Source of the DNA: an uncultured Bacteroidia bacterium
GTDB taxonomy: Bacteria; Bacteroidota; Bacteroidia; Bacteroidales; UBA932
DNA length: 52,097 nt
NCBI GenBank assembly: GCA_902761655.1
Contig: CACWLD010000018.1
Span: 24,433 to 76,529, forward strand
Direction: 5' to 3'
The notes beneath the pieces were generated by a model. It did not search any database. It was given only the letters and a program-made list of their open reading frames with translations, and had not been told where the DNA came from. Both the position numbers and the translations under genes were made by a program. Below are positions 35,064 through 43,683 of the stretch, one piece after another (the stretch's first letter is position 1; every line of letters starts with the position of its first letter).

Positions 35064-35666
35064 ATGGCAAGATATACTGGTCCTAGCACTAAGATCGCGC
35101 GTAAGTTCGGTGAGCCCATTTTTGGAGCCGACAAGGATTTCGAGAAGAGAAATTATCCTCCGGGACAGCACGGACTGTCCGGAAAGCGCAAGAAACAGAA
35201 GGATTACGGAATCCAGCTCAAAGAGAAGCAGAAAGTTAAATATATGTACGGTGTTCTGGAGCGTCAGTTCCGCAACACATACAACAAGGCTACCCGTATG
35301 GCCGGACAGAAGGGTGAGAACCTCATCTTCCTCCTCGAGTCAAGGCTTGACAACGTGGTTTACCGTCTTGGAATCGCTCCTTCAAGGGCTGCTGCACGTC
35401 AGCTTGTTTCCCATCACCACATCACTCTCAACGGTAACGTATGCAGCATTCCGTCTGCACAGGTTAAACCTGGCGACTATGTAGCAGTAAGGGAGAAGGA
35501 CAAGAGCATGGAGGTTATCCTTAACAGCGTCGCCAACGCTACCAAGTATGCTTGGCTCGAGTTCGACGCAAAGGCCCTCTGCGGAAAGTTCCTCAATGTA
35601 CCTACCCGCGAAGAGATACCTGAGAACATCAACGAGCAGCTTATCGTCGACCTCTATTCCAAGTAA
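35064..35666 (+). CDS. rpsD: 30S ribosomal protein S4
   Basis: 200-aa S4, primary 16S binder and, in E. coli, the translational repressor of the alpha operon. S4-type RNA-binding domain visible as [36 protein letters not shown] near residue 32 is the N-terminal signature; zinc-binding cysteines are absent there. Confidence 0.97.
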   Translation: MARYTGPSTKIARKFGEPIFGADKDFEKRNYPPGQHGLSGKRKKQKDYGIQLKEKQKVKYMYGVLERQFRNTYNKATRMAGQKGENLIFLLESRLDNVVYRLGIAPSRAAARQLVSHHHITLNGNVCSIPSAQVKPGDYVAVREKDKSMEVILNSVANATKYAWLEFDAKALCGKFLNVPTREEIPENINEQLIVDLYSK

Positions 35667-35691
35667 CAGTTAACACCAAAACAAAAGTAAT

Positions 35692-36702
35692 ATGGCAATC
35701 TTAGCATTTCAGAAACCGGATAAGGTGATAATGCTTGAAGCAACCGATACCTACGGCCGTTTCGAGTTCAGGCCCCTTGAGCCTGGCTACGGACAGACAA
35801 TAGGCAACGCGCTGCGCAGGATATTATTGGCTTCTCTGGAGGGCTTTGCTATCAGTCAGATCAAGATTTCCGGCGTGGACCAGGAGTTCGCAACAATCCC
35901 GGGAGTCATTGAGGGTATGCAGGACATCATCCTTAACCTTAAGAAAGTAAGGCTCAAGAGGATGGTTGAAACAGCCGAAGGCGAGACAGCAAACATTGTA
36001 ATTAGCGGCAAGCAGGAGTTTACCGCAGAGGATATTTCCAAGGGATTGTCTTCTTTTAAGGTGTTGAATCCACAGCAGCACATCTGCACCCTTGAGCCTT
36101 CAGTACGTCTTGAGATCACTCTGGAGATCACCAAGGGCCGCGGATTTGTTCCCGCAGAGGAACTCAGGGACGAGAATGCAGCCATCGGCACAATTGCCGT
36201 TGACGCAATCTACACCCCTATCCGCAAAGTGAACTGGACAGTGGAGAACTGGCGAGTTGAACAGAAGACCGACTATGAGAAGCTGAACATAGAGATCGAA
36301 ACCGACGGTTCCGTATCTCCTAGCTCTGCTCTTCAGGATGCGGCAAACATCCTTATCTACCACTTCAAACTCTTCACAGACGACAAGAAACTCTCGCTGG
36401 AGAACGCCACCGAGGTTGAGTCCAAGGAGCTTGACGAAGAGGCCCTCCGTATGAGGCACCTCCTCCTCACCAAGCTTTCCGATATGGGTCTCTCCGTAAG
36501 GGCATTCAACTGCCTCAAGGCTGCCGACATCGACACCTTCGCAGACCTGGTTTCCTACTCAAGGAGCGAGCTTATGAAGTTCCGCAACTTTGGAAGGAAG
36601 TCCCTCAACGAGATTGACGTGCTGGTAGAGAAGCTGAAGCTCTCCTTTGGTATGGATGTTACCAAGTATAATATTGAACCTAAGAAAAAGACCGTTGTAT
36701 AA
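35692..36702 (+). CDS. rpoA: RNA polymerase subunit alpha
   Basis: 336 aa. N-terminal dimerisation domain with [22 protein letters not shown] and a C-terminal domain (about 265-325) with [19 protein letters not shown] and [12 protein letters not shown], the alpha-CTD used for UP elements and activators. The 3' end shares one base with the rplQ ATG. Confidence 0.97.
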   Translation: MAILAFQKPDKVIMLEATDTYGRFEFRPLEPGYGQTIGNALRRILLASLEGFAISQIKISGVDQEFATIPGVIEGMQDIILNLKKVRLKRMVETAEGETANIVISGKQEFTAEDISKGLSSFKVLNPQQHICTLEPSVRLEITLEITKGRGFVPAEELRDENAAIGTIAVDAIYTPIRKVNWTVENWRVEQKTDYEKLNIEIETDGSVSPSSALQDAANILIYHFKLFTDDKKLSLENATEVESKELDEEALRMRHLLLTKLSDMGLSVRAFNCLKAADIDTFADLVSYSRSELMKFRNFGRKSLNEIDVLVEKLKLSFGMDVTKYNIEPKKKTVV

Positions 36703-37181
36703 TGAGACATAACAAAGCAATCAACCATCTTGGACGTCAGAGCGGACACCGCAAGGCGCTTCTTGCAAATATGGCCTCTTCCCTTATCCTCAATAAGAGA
36801 ATTGTCACCACAACTGCAAAGGCAAAGGCTTTGAAGATGTATGTTGAACCTCTCATCACCAAGTCCAAAGAGGATACCACACACTCACGCCGCGTCGTAT
36901 TCAGCTACCTGAAAGACAAGGCCGCAGTATCCGAGCTTTTCCGTACCGTTGCCCCTAAGATCGCAAACCGTCCGGGAGGATACACCCGCGTCCTTCACCT
37001 TGGTTTCCGCCAGGGCGACGCTGCTGACACATCCCTCATCGAGCTGGTAGACTTCAACGAGGCCGCTCTCGCAGCCGCTCCCAAGGAGGCTAAGAAGAGC
37101 ACCCGCCGCGGCGGAGCCAAGAAGGCGGCAGCAAAGGCTGAGCCTGCTGCAGCACCTGCAGAAGAGGCAAAGGCTGAATAA
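36702..37181 (+). CDS. rplQ: 50S ribosomal protein L17 with Ala/Lys/Glu tail
   Basis: 159-aa L17. The core ([24 protein letters not shown] and [17 protein letters not shown]) ends near residue 120. The last ~40 residues are low-complexity Ala, Lys and Glu ([19 protein letters not shown]-like). Such tails are frequent in Bacteroidota L17. Last gene of the supercluster; a strong terminator follows. Confidence 0.95.
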   Translation: MRHNKAINHLGRQSGHRKALLANMASSLILNKRIVTTTAKAKALKMYVEPLITKSKEDTTHSRRVVFSYLKDKAAVSELFRTVAPKIANRPGGYTRVLHLGFRQGDAADTSLIELVDFNEAALAAAPKEAKKSTRRGGAKKAAAKAEPAAAPAEEAKAE

Positions 37182-37202
37182 GATATCTTACAGCTATAAA
37201 TT

Positions 37203-37237
37203 AAGGGGGCTTCAATATTTGACGCCCCCTTTTTTTT
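37203..37237 (+). terminator. Terminator of the ribosomal supercluster
   Basis: 8-bp stem AAGGGGGC / GCCCCCTT with a 13-nt loop, followed by an uninterrupted T-run. The loop contains TTTG at 37218-37221, which doubles as the -33 box for the next gene. Confidence 0.9.
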
Positions 37238-37248
37238 GATTATTTTTG
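37218..37248 (+). promoter_or_regulatory. Promoter of the LacI-family gene, nested in the terminator
   Basis: TTTG (37218-37221), 19 nt, TATTTTTG (37241-37248): both boxes fit. The -33 box is in the loop of the rplQ terminator. The -7 box ends 8 nt before the ATG at 37257, giving a leaderless or near-leaderless message. Confidence 0.6.
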
Positions 37249-37256
37249 TTAGAGAG

Positions 37257-38282
37257 ATGAAAAGGGTTACCATAAAAGACGTAGCAAAAGAGGCCGGCGT
37301 ATCAGTAACGCTGGTGTCATTTGTAATGAATGCAAAGGTGCGCGAAGACGGGCGGCTTGACTGCCCGGTGAGCGCGGAGACGGCGGAAAAGGTGCTTGAA
37401 GTGGCAAAGCGGTTGGGCTACAAGCGCAACCCTGCAGCCGCTTCGCTCCGCAGCGGCCGTACCAACACCATAGCGGTAATCCCTACGGACATCTCCAACA
37501 AGTTCTTCGCCGGGCTTGCCCGGTATATCGAGGACAGGTCCAACCTGTACGGATATACCGTACTCTTTGGCAGCTCGGACGAGAACGCCGCCAAATTGGG
37601 GGACGTGATGGACGCCGTGCTGGCGTATAACGTGGATGGCATAATCGTAGCCCCGGTAGCGGGCGGAGAGAAAGCCATCCGCAAGGCCACTGACCTGGGC
37701 GTCCCGGTAGTCCTGCTGGACAGGGACATCGAGGGCCTGGACGGCGTGGGCAAGGTCATCCTAGATGACCAGGAAGCCGGCCGTATGGCCACCGAGGAAT
37801 TCATCCGCCACGGTTTCAAGAAGATAGAGATGATCTCGTATACCCTGGCCATCTCTTCGTTGAAAGAAAGGGAAGTAGGTTACTCCCAGACAATGGAAGC
37901 GCACGGGCTTTCCGCCTTCCGCAAAGTACACCACACCACCTACGAGACCGTTGACCACGACATAGAAATCATAATCCAGGATATGGTCTCCAGAGGAGTT
38001 GAGGCAATATTCCTCCCAACCTATTCCCTTTCCGCCGCCGCCCTTATGTTCATCAAGAAAAAGGGCCTGCAGGTGCCCCAGGACCTTGCCGTGATAGGAT
38101 TTGACAAAAGCCAGATATACCGTTTGTTCTCCACTTCCGTGGCCCATATCCTCCAGCCCCAGAAGGAATTTGGCGAAAACGCCGTGGACATCCTCCACGA
38201 TATGATCGAGAACAAATCCGCCGGCCGCTCCATAGTCCTCAAGCCCACCCTCATCCCCGGCGGCTCCGTCCTCAAGGACTAA
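37257..38282 (+). CDS. LacI/GalR-family transcriptional regulator
   Basis: 341 aa. The N-terminal helix-turn-helix is VTIKDVAKEAGVSVTLVSFVMN, followed by the hinge helix (NPAAASLRSGRTNTIAVI). Compared with LacI there is a short insertion (about VREDGRLDCP) between the DNA-binding helices and the usual VS-ETRERV stretch, seen in Bacteroidota members. Residues 65-341 form a periplasmic-binding-protein-like sensor domain with IGFDKSQIYRLFSTSVAHI near the end. No sugar-utilisation genes are adjacent, so the ligand and targets cannot be read from context. The start is the ATG at 37257; the upstream non-ATG extension would overlap the promoter. Confidence 0.9.
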   Translation: MKRVTIKDVAKEAGVSVTLVSFVMNAKVREDGRLDCPVSAETAEKVLEVAKRLGYKRNPAAASLRSGRTNTIAVIPTDISNKFFAGLARYIEDRSNLYGYTVLFGSSDENAAKLGDVMDAVLAYNVDGIIVAPVAGGEKAIRKATDLGVPVVLLDRDIEGLDGVGKVILDDQEAGRMATEEFIRHGFKKIEMISYTLAISSLKEREVGYSQTMEAHGLSAFRKVHHTTYETVDHDIEIIIQDMVSRGVEAIFLPTYSLSAAALMFIKKKGLQVPQDLAVIGFDKSQIYRLFSTSVAHILQPQKEFGENAVDILHDMIENKSAGRSIVLKPTLIPGGSVLKD

Positions 38283-38417
38283 ATCTTTGCGCTGAGCTAC
38301 AATATCAGGTTCCTTATGCTCAATTATCTAGTGTGTGCGGCCTTTTCAGTAAGGAGGTAGATGCTATGTTTCCCCTATCAGTCAAGCGATAAGAGTATGT
38401 TGGTGGGGGTTAAGGGG

Positions 38418-38447
38418 TTGCGGGAATAAAAATAATCAGTACCTTTA
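38418..38447 (+). promoter_or_regulatory. Probable promoter of the aroD-aroA fusion gene
   Basis: TTG (38418-38420), 19 nt, TACCTTTA (38440-38447), one mismatch from TAnnTTTG. It ends 8 nt before the ATG at 38456, so again little or no leader. The rest of the gap 38283-38417 shows nothing I can identify. Confidence 0.5.
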
Positions 38448-38455
38448 TAGGTTAT

Positions 38456-40441
38456 ATGATTTGCGTATCGATACAGAAGAGGAATTTGGAGGAGATTTTC
38501 GCCGTGATGGAGAGAGAGGATGTGGAGATGGCGGAAATCCGGCTGGATTTGTGTCCACTGTCGGACCAGGATATTACCGAACTCTTTTCCCTGTGCGACA
38601 AGCCCTTGGTGGCTACTTGCCGTATGGGAGGGATGCCCGGTCAGGCCGGGCATGACGGTGGAGCCGGGGCTTGGAGCGCAAGCGAGGCGGAGCGGCGGCT
38701 GAGCCTGGCGATGGAGGCCGGGGCGAAGTACTGCGACCTGGAGCTGGAGGCACCTGCACCCGTGGGAAAGCGCCTCAGGCGCAAAGCCGCCGAGACTGGC
38801 AGCATCTTCATCAGATCGTACCATAACTATGAGTATACGCCTTCGGCAGAAGAGCTGCACGCCATAGTGGGGCAGTGCAGGCGCTTCGGGGCCGAAGTGG
38901 TAAAGATAGCGGTGAAGGCGAACTCCGCGGAAGATGTTTCCGCGGTTGAGAGCCTGTACGCGGACTACCCGGAAGGCAGCCTGCTGGCGTTCTGTATGGG
39001 CGCTGCGGGTGTGCAAAGCCGGGTGGACTGCCTGAGGCTGGGAGCCCCGTTCAGCTTTGCTGCACTGGGCGACAAGACAGCCGAAGGGCAGCTGCAGCTG
39101 GCGGAGATGAACCGCGAGCTGTACGGCGCTTTCAAGCCGTACAACCGCGCGGGAATCGAGGTGCCGGCATCCAAGAGTATGGCCCAGAGGGCCATAGTGG
39201 CGGCGGCGCTGGCGGAAGGGACTTCGCACCTGAGCGGTTACACTCCGTGCGAAGACTCCGCATCGGCCATAGCCGCAGCCAGGGCAATAGGGGCTGAGAT
39301 CCAGGAAGGACCCACCCTTGTGATCCGCGGAATTGGCGGAAAGACCCTGGAGCTGGACAGCATTGACGTTGGCGAATCCGGTCTGCTGACAAGGATGCTG
39401 ATACCGGTGCTGGCAATGAAGAACGGCGGTAAGGCATTTGAAGTGCGGGGCAGGGGAACCCTGCCGACGCGCCCTCTGGCCGGCGCCGCGCAGATAATGG
39501 CCTCCTTTGGCGTGATGCTGGAGAACCTGGAGGCCGCCGGCAAGGAAGTGCGCGTTCCGCTCCGCGTGAACGGCAAGCTCCTTCCCGGCCGGGCGGACAT
39601 CTCCGGAAAGGGCGGCTCGCAGATCATTTCCGGTCTGCTGATGGCCCTGCCGCTGGCGGAGAAGAACTCCACGCTGTATGTCCACGAGCCCAAGAGCATC
39701 CCGTATATGTTTATGACGGCCGATGTGCTTCAGAAGTTCGGCATAAAGACTGCTAACGAAATGGAAGGAGGCGACGATTTCCTTGAATCCCAGGACTGGA
39801 GCCTCTGCACCGGAATGACCTTCAGGATAAAGGGAGAGCAGCGCTATCAGGCCGCCGACTTCCGTCTGGAGGCGGACTGGAGCAGCGCTGCGCCGTTCCT
39901 GGTGGCCGGTGCAATATTCGGCAGTGCGCAGGTAGAGGGGCTGGACACATCGTCATTACAGGCAGATTTATCGATAATCGATATATTGGCGGAAGCCGGA
40001 GCGTGCGTGTCGCAGGTGGAGGACACCAAGACCGTATGCGTCCAGAAGGCGCCGCTTAACCCCTTCGAGATGGACCTGGCAAATGCGCCGGACCTCTTCC
40101 CGGTAGTTTCCGTCCTTGCGGCATTCTGCCCCGGACAGACCCGCCTGGGAGGTGTCGGCCGCCTGGCCACAAAGGAAAGCAACCGCGCGGAGGCCATCCT
40201 GGAGATGCTCCGGCAGCTTGGCGTGGACGCCTACATAGAAAAGGACGATATGTTCATAACCGGCCACTCCCTGAGCAGCCGCCTGCTCAACGGCAACCTG
40301 CTGTCGCCGGGGGAGTACACTTCACGCCACGACCACAGGATGGTGATGGCGCTCAAAGTGGCCCAGCTGGGCGCCGCCGGCCCAATTACCATAGACGACA
40401 CCCTTTGTGTTGCCAAATCATTCCCTGACTTTTACCTTTAA
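38456..40441 (+). CDS. Fused 3-dehydroquinate dehydratase (type I) / EPSP synthase
   Basis: 661 aa carrying steps three and six of the shikimate pathway in one chain. Residues 1-225 are type I dehydroquinase (AroD): E27 in AEIRLD, E96 in CDLELE, the catalytic His123 in SYHNYEYTP, the Schiff-base Lys150 in VVKIAVK, and R189 in QSRV. Residues 230-661 are EPSP synthase (AroA): Lys240 in VPASKSMAQRA, GESGLLTRML (about 306-315) in place of the NAGTAMR motif, TLPTRPL, and the C-terminal HDHRMVMAL. Residues about 57-72 (GGMPGQAGHDGGAG) are an insertion in the AroD part, coded by a palindromic DNA repeat. Both active sites otherwise look complete. Neighbours give no further aromatic genes. Confidence 0.9.
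   Translation: MICVSIQKRNLEEIFAVMEREDVEMAEIRLDLCPLSDQDITELFSLCDKPLVATCRMGGMPGQAGHDGGAGAWSASEAERRLSLAMEAGAKYCDLELEAPAPVGKRLRRKAAETGSIFIRSYHNYEYTPSAEELHAIVGQCRRFGAEVVKIAVKANSAEDVSAVESLYADYPEGSLLAFCMGAAGVQSRVDCLRLGAPFSFAALGDKTAEGQLQLAEMNRELYGAFKPYNRAGIEVPASKSMAQRAIVAAALAEGTSHLSGYTPCEDSASAIAAARAIGAEIQEGPTLVIRGIGGKTLELDSIDVGESGLLTRMLIPVLAMKNGGKAFEVRGRGTLPTRPLAGAAQIMASFGVMLENLEAAGKEVRVPLRVNGKLLPGRADISGKGGSQIISGLLMALPLAEKNSTLYVHEPKSIPYMFMTADVLQKFGIKTANEMEGGDDFLESQDWSLCTGMTFRIKGEQRYQAADFRLEADWSSAAPFLVAGAIFGSAQVEGLDTSSLQADLSIIDILAEAGACVSQVEDTKTVCVQKAPLNPFEMDLANAPDLFPVVSVLAAFCPGQTRLGGVGRLATKESNRAEAILEMLRQLGVDAYIEKDDMFITGHSLSSRLLNGNLLSPGEYTSRHDHRMVMALKVAQLGAAGPITIDDTLCVAKSFPDFYL
38633..38653. repeat. 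REP-like palindrome inside the aroD domain
   Basis: ATGCCCGG / CCGGGCAT, a perfect 8-bp inverted repeat around TCAGG, flanked by GACGG on the right. It resembles the short palindromic repeats with a CATGCCCGG...CCGGGCAT core that are usually intergenic. Here it is translated in frame as part of an active-site-side loop. Confidence 0.75.
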
Positions 40442-40460
40442 CGAGGCATATAGATAGAAA

Positions 40461-41576
40461 ATGAAGAAGTTAATCATAATACTGACCGCTGCACTGGCGC
40501 TTTCAATTGGAGCGTCCGCGCAGCCCAGTGACTCATTCCATCCGGAATGGAAGATATCCGCCCTAGGCGGAGCCAACTACGTCTCTTCCGACGGATGGAC
40601 CATAGGCTTTGAGAAAGGTATCTCCCCCAATTTCCAGGTTGGAGTGGAGTACTATTTCCTGCCGTGGCTTGGAGCACGTGTGACCGGCAGCGGCATTATG
40701 GGCAAATACCCGACGAATCCTTACCAGGAGCATCAGTTCTCCGGTTCGTTCAACTACGCAATGATTGGTGCGGATGCAGTGTTCGACCTTCTGAACATTG
40801 GGGAGTATAAATCCCGCCTTATGAGCCCGTATGTATTCCTTGGAGGTGCTGCGGCAAGCCGTTTCAAGACCGGTATGGAAGAAAGCGCCTTCGGCCCGGC
40901 ATTCCGAGCCGGCCTTGGCGTAAACCTTCGCCTTGGCGAAGCCGTCAAACTGGTCCTTGAACTCCAGTCCAACACTCTGGGCAACCAGTTCAACACCCTG
41001 GACGATAACGGAGTCTTTGGCGCCGGCCTGGACGATTGCTTTGCCGCATTGGCCGGCCTCCAGTTCGGCCTGGGCGGCCAGAAGCGTCGCGAAGAGGCCG
41101 CCGCCAGGGAAGAACGCATAGCCGCGGCCAAGGCTGCGCAGGCCGCAGCCGCGCAGGCTACCGCGGACCGCATCGCGGCCGCGCGCGCCGCTGACCGCGC
41201 CCGTTCCGAGCGCCTCGCGGCGGAAAGGGAGGCCCTCGCCCGTGGCGAAAACCCACGCGCCGTGGAAGAGCGCATCATCTTCGGCCCCGGCCGTTCGGAT
41301 CTCCCGGACAGCGAGAATTCCAAGCTGCTCCGCATCCTGAACGTGCTTAACCTGTATCCTGAGACCAAAGTTACCGTCAGCGGCTACGCCGACAAGGATA
41401 CCGAGCCGGCAGCCAACAACCTGACCCTGTCAGTTCTCCGTGCAGATGCAGTCAAGAAGGCCCTGATAGACGCCGGCATAGACGCCACCCGCATCACCAC
41501 CAAGTACTATGGAGACTCCCAGCAGATATCAGACATCCCGGGAGCCAACCGAGTTGTAGTCTGCGAGACCAGGTAA
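40461..41576 (+). CDS. OmpA-family outer membrane protein
   Basis: 371 aa. Signal peptide of about 21 residues (ending ALSIGASAQ). Residues 25-205 are a Gly/aromatic-rich beta-barrel of the OmpA/OprF type. Residues about 210-270 are an Ala/Arg/Glu-rich helical segment (QAAAAQATADRIAAARAADR), longer than a usual linker. The C-terminal ~100 residues are the OmpA peptidoglycan-binding domain, with LSVLRADAVKKALIDAGI matching the LSxxRAxxV signature. It probably tethers the outer membrane to peptidoglycan. Two fimbrillin-like lipoprotein genes follow in the same direction. Confidence 0.87.
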   Translation: MKKLIIILTAALALSIGASAQPSDSFHPEWKISALGGANYVSSDGWTIGFEKGISPNFQVGVEYYFLPWLGARVTGSGIMGKYPTNPYQEHQFSGSFNYAMIGADAVFDLLNIGEYKSRLMSPYVFLGGAAASRFKTGMEESAFGPAFRAGLGVNLRLGEAVKLVLELQSNTLGNQFNTLDDNGVFGAGLDDCFAALAGLQFGLGGQKRREEAAAREERIAAAKAAQAAAAQATADRIAAARAADRARSERLAAEREALARGENPRAVEERIIFGPGRSDLPDSENSKLLRILNVLNLYPETKVTVSGYADKDTEPAANNLTLSVLRADAVKKALIDAGIDATRITTKYYGDSQQISDIPGANRVVVCETR

Positions 41577-41618
41577 CTCTTTTTGTTGTAAGATAGAATT
41601 AACGATATCGATATTTTT

Positions 41619-42494
41619 ATGAAAAAAATACCAGGTTTATTATTAATGGCAGCCCTTCTGCTGGTTTCCTGCGAGAAATGGACCTACACGTCCAGAGGGA
41701 AACCGATAAGCTTCACGGCTTCGCAAACTGCCATAAACTGGACATCGGACGACGTTATAAGGATATTCTGTCCGCAGGCTTTCGGATCCGGAAGCGAAGC
41801 GGACTACACCATACAGGGAAGCACCCTTACGCCAAAAGGAACGCAGCTCCACTGGGGCGACGGCATTCACAGTTTCTATGCCGTGTACCCGGCTGGGGAA
41901 ATCAGCGGTAACGTAGTTTCCGCAAATATCCCCAGCACGCAAAACGCTGGCACAAAGGGTGTTATGGTGGCCGCTGCGGAAGCAATCCGCAGTCAGGACG
42001 CCGTTGCCCTGCAGTTCCAGCCGTTGTACACAACGCTGGAATTCGTGGTGGGCCCCGGTGATTACAGCGACATTGAGGTCAGCGCCTTCCGCCTTGAAAG
42101 TGCGGGGGGAGGCGCGCTTGCCGGCGGCTTCAAAGCCGCCCTGGCAGCGCAATCTGACCCCGCCCTCACCATCGGCCCCTCCACCACCTCCCAAATCACC
42201 GTTGATATCGACCCAGTGATCCTGGATGCCGGCCAGACTATCAAAGTTACCGTGGTGGCACTGCCCAAGGATCTCACCAACCTCACAGCCTACTTTACAG
42301 TTGACGGCGAAGAGCAGGCCCTCCCTCTGGTAGACGAAGACGGAAACCCCATCGTAGTACCCGCCTGCCGCAAGACCACCATCACCGCAACCGATTTCCT
42401 CAGCCCCGCATATGACGAAGGCGCCTCCCGGTTCAAAGTAACCATAGAAGACCAGGACGTAGACGATTACACTTTAGATTATCATATTAAATAA
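41619..42494 (+). CDS. Fimbrillin-like lipoprotein (paralogue 1)
   Basis: 291 aa with a lipoprotein signal (LLLMAALLLVSC, Cys18). The mature part is beta-rich, with INWTSDDVIRIFCPQ and HSFYAVYPAGE, features of the N-terminal domain of Bacteroidales fimbrillin (Mfa-like) proteins. It aligns through its whole length with the next gene: YPAG, the N-P-T/S-TQN stretch, the VGPG motif, FRLES, LAG-F-A, and P-DLTNLTAYF-VD. Probably a surface or pilus-related lipoprotein; subunit versus anchor role cannot be told. Confidence 0.75.
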   Translation: MKKIPGLLLMAALLLVSCEKWTYTSRGKPISFTASQTAINWTSDDVIRIFCPQAFGSGSEADYTIQGSTLTPKGTQLHWGDGIHSFYAVYPAGEISGNVVSANIPSTQNAGTKGVMVAAAEAIRSQDAVALQFQPLYTTLEFVVGPGDYSDIEVSAFRLESAGGGALAGGFKAALAAQSDPALTIGPSTTSQITVDIDPVILDAGQTIKVTVVALPKDLTNLTAYFTVDGEEQALPLVDEDGNPIVVPACRKTTITATDFLSPAYDEGASRFKVTIEDQDVDDYTLDYHIK

Positions 42495-42510
42495 AATAAC
42501 ATAAACGCTT

Positions 42511-43494
42511 ATGAAAAAGTATCTAGTACCTCTGCTCTTTGCAGCAGCACTGTTAGTTTCTTGCGAGAAACAGCAGGAATCCACACAGCCTGTTCCCAAG
42601 GGAGACGCCATTGAGTTCTCAATGTCCTCTACCGCGGTGAACACCAAGACCTCCTATGGAGCAATATCTGGCAGCACACAGCCAATCAACTGGGAAAACG
42701 GCGATAAATTCACTGTTTATTGCAATGAAGCATTCCTTGTTGACAGTAATGACAAGAATGCCGACTACAAAGTTACCACATCAAGCTCAGGCAATTCTGT
42801 ATCACCAGACGATCAAAACAAGCAGCTGATGTGGGGAGGCGATGGTAATCACACCTTCTATGCCGCTTATCCTGCAGGACATCTGGATGGCAACACCTTT
42901 TCCGGTAACATTCCCACTACCCAGAATCTGACAGGTACAAACGGAGTTTACGCTCCTCTGCTTTCAGATTACGGATATATGGTAGCAGCAACCACCTCAG
43001 CAAAGACCAATAATGCAGTCAGCCTTGTTTTCAAGCCTATCTTTAGCACCATAGAATTCACCGTTGGCCCTGGCCCAAGCACACCTGTTGACGTAAAAGG
43101 ATTCCGTCTGGAGTCTACCACCAGTACACTCGCAGGTAGATTCAATGCTACTATCAACGTTGGCTCAGATCCTACCTTTTCCAATTTTAGCTCTTCAGCC
43201 AAAGCGATTAGCGTAACCTTTGGAAACACTGTACATATTGAGAAGAATGGTACAATAACCTTTACTGTTATTGCCGTTCCTAATGATATGACCAACCTTA
43301 CCGCATACTTTAGTGTTGATGATAAGGAACTTGCCATTCCTCTTAAGAGTGGCGATGACTTCATTACTTTCAGAAAAGGCAGGAAGACACGTATCAATGC
43401 ATCCGGAGCGCTTGGTCCGGAAGCCGTGCAGGCAGGATTCACAGTCGACATCACCTCCCAGGGTGTTGACGAGTACTCTATAAGTGGGCAGTAA
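42511..43494 (+). CDS. Fimbrillin-like lipoprotein (paralogue 2)
   Basis: 327 aa, lipoprotein signal with Cys18 (LFAAALLVSC). Full-length paralogue of the preceding gene, 16 nt downstream, with an additional ~35 residues near the N-terminus (residues 20-60, including TKTSYGAISGSTQPINWENGD, the typical fimbrillin entry). It looks less GC-biased than paralogue 1, which may mean a different age or exchange history. A strong terminator follows, so the OmpA-like gene and both lipoproteins may form one unit. Confidence 0.78.
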   Translation: MKKYLVPLLFAAALLVSCEKQQESTQPVPKGDAIEFSMSSTAVNTKTSYGAISGSTQPINWENGDKFTVYCNEAFLVDSNDKNADYKVTTSSSGNSVSPDDQNKQLMWGGDGNHTFYAAYPAGHLDGNTFSGNIPTTQNLTGTNGVYAPLLSDYGYMVAATTSAKTNNAVSLVFKPIFSTIEFTVGPGPSTPVDVKGFRLESTTSTLAGRFNATINVGSDPTFSNFSSSAKAISVTFGNTVHIEKNGTITFTVIAVPNDMTNLTAYFSVDDKELAIPLKSGDDFITFRKGRKTRINASGALGPEAVQAGFTVDITSQGVDEYSISGQ

Positions 43495-43516
43495 TCCCAA
43501 CCAGTTTTCACAACAC

Positions 43517-43557
43517 ACTTCCCGGACACTCCCCCAGTGCCCGGGAAGTTGTTTTTT
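43517..43557 (+). terminator. Terminator after the fimbrillin-like genes
   Basis: 14-bp stem with one A-C mismatch (ACTTCCCGGACACT / AGTGCCCGGGAAGT), 5-nt C loop, then a G and six T. Confidence 0.9.
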
Positions 43558-43577
43558 ATGGGAATTCCTTATATTTG
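43549..43577 (+). promoter_or_regulatory. Promoter at the left edge of the defence island
   Basis: TTG at 43549-43551 overlaps the end of the terminator stem. After 18 nt comes TATATTTG (43570-43577), an exact match. The predicted leader to the first gene at 43684 is about 100 nt and contains no ORF that I can support. Confidence 0.65.
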
Positions 43578-43683
43578 TGCCTGGAGATGTGGTTTCCGCC
43601 GCTGTTAGGAGTTTGGGCACGGAATCGGCTCTTACGGCGCCCTAATAGATTTATTCTTAGATGATAAGTTTCCCCAATAACCA

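Noticed and set aside
38378-39685. 435-aa open frame on the minus strand across the aroD-aroA gene
   Set aside because: Gln/Arg/His-rich shadow with no recognisable domain. The plus strand encodes two complete enzyme domains. It does contain the palindromic repeat, which explains the odd VMPGLTGHPS peptide.
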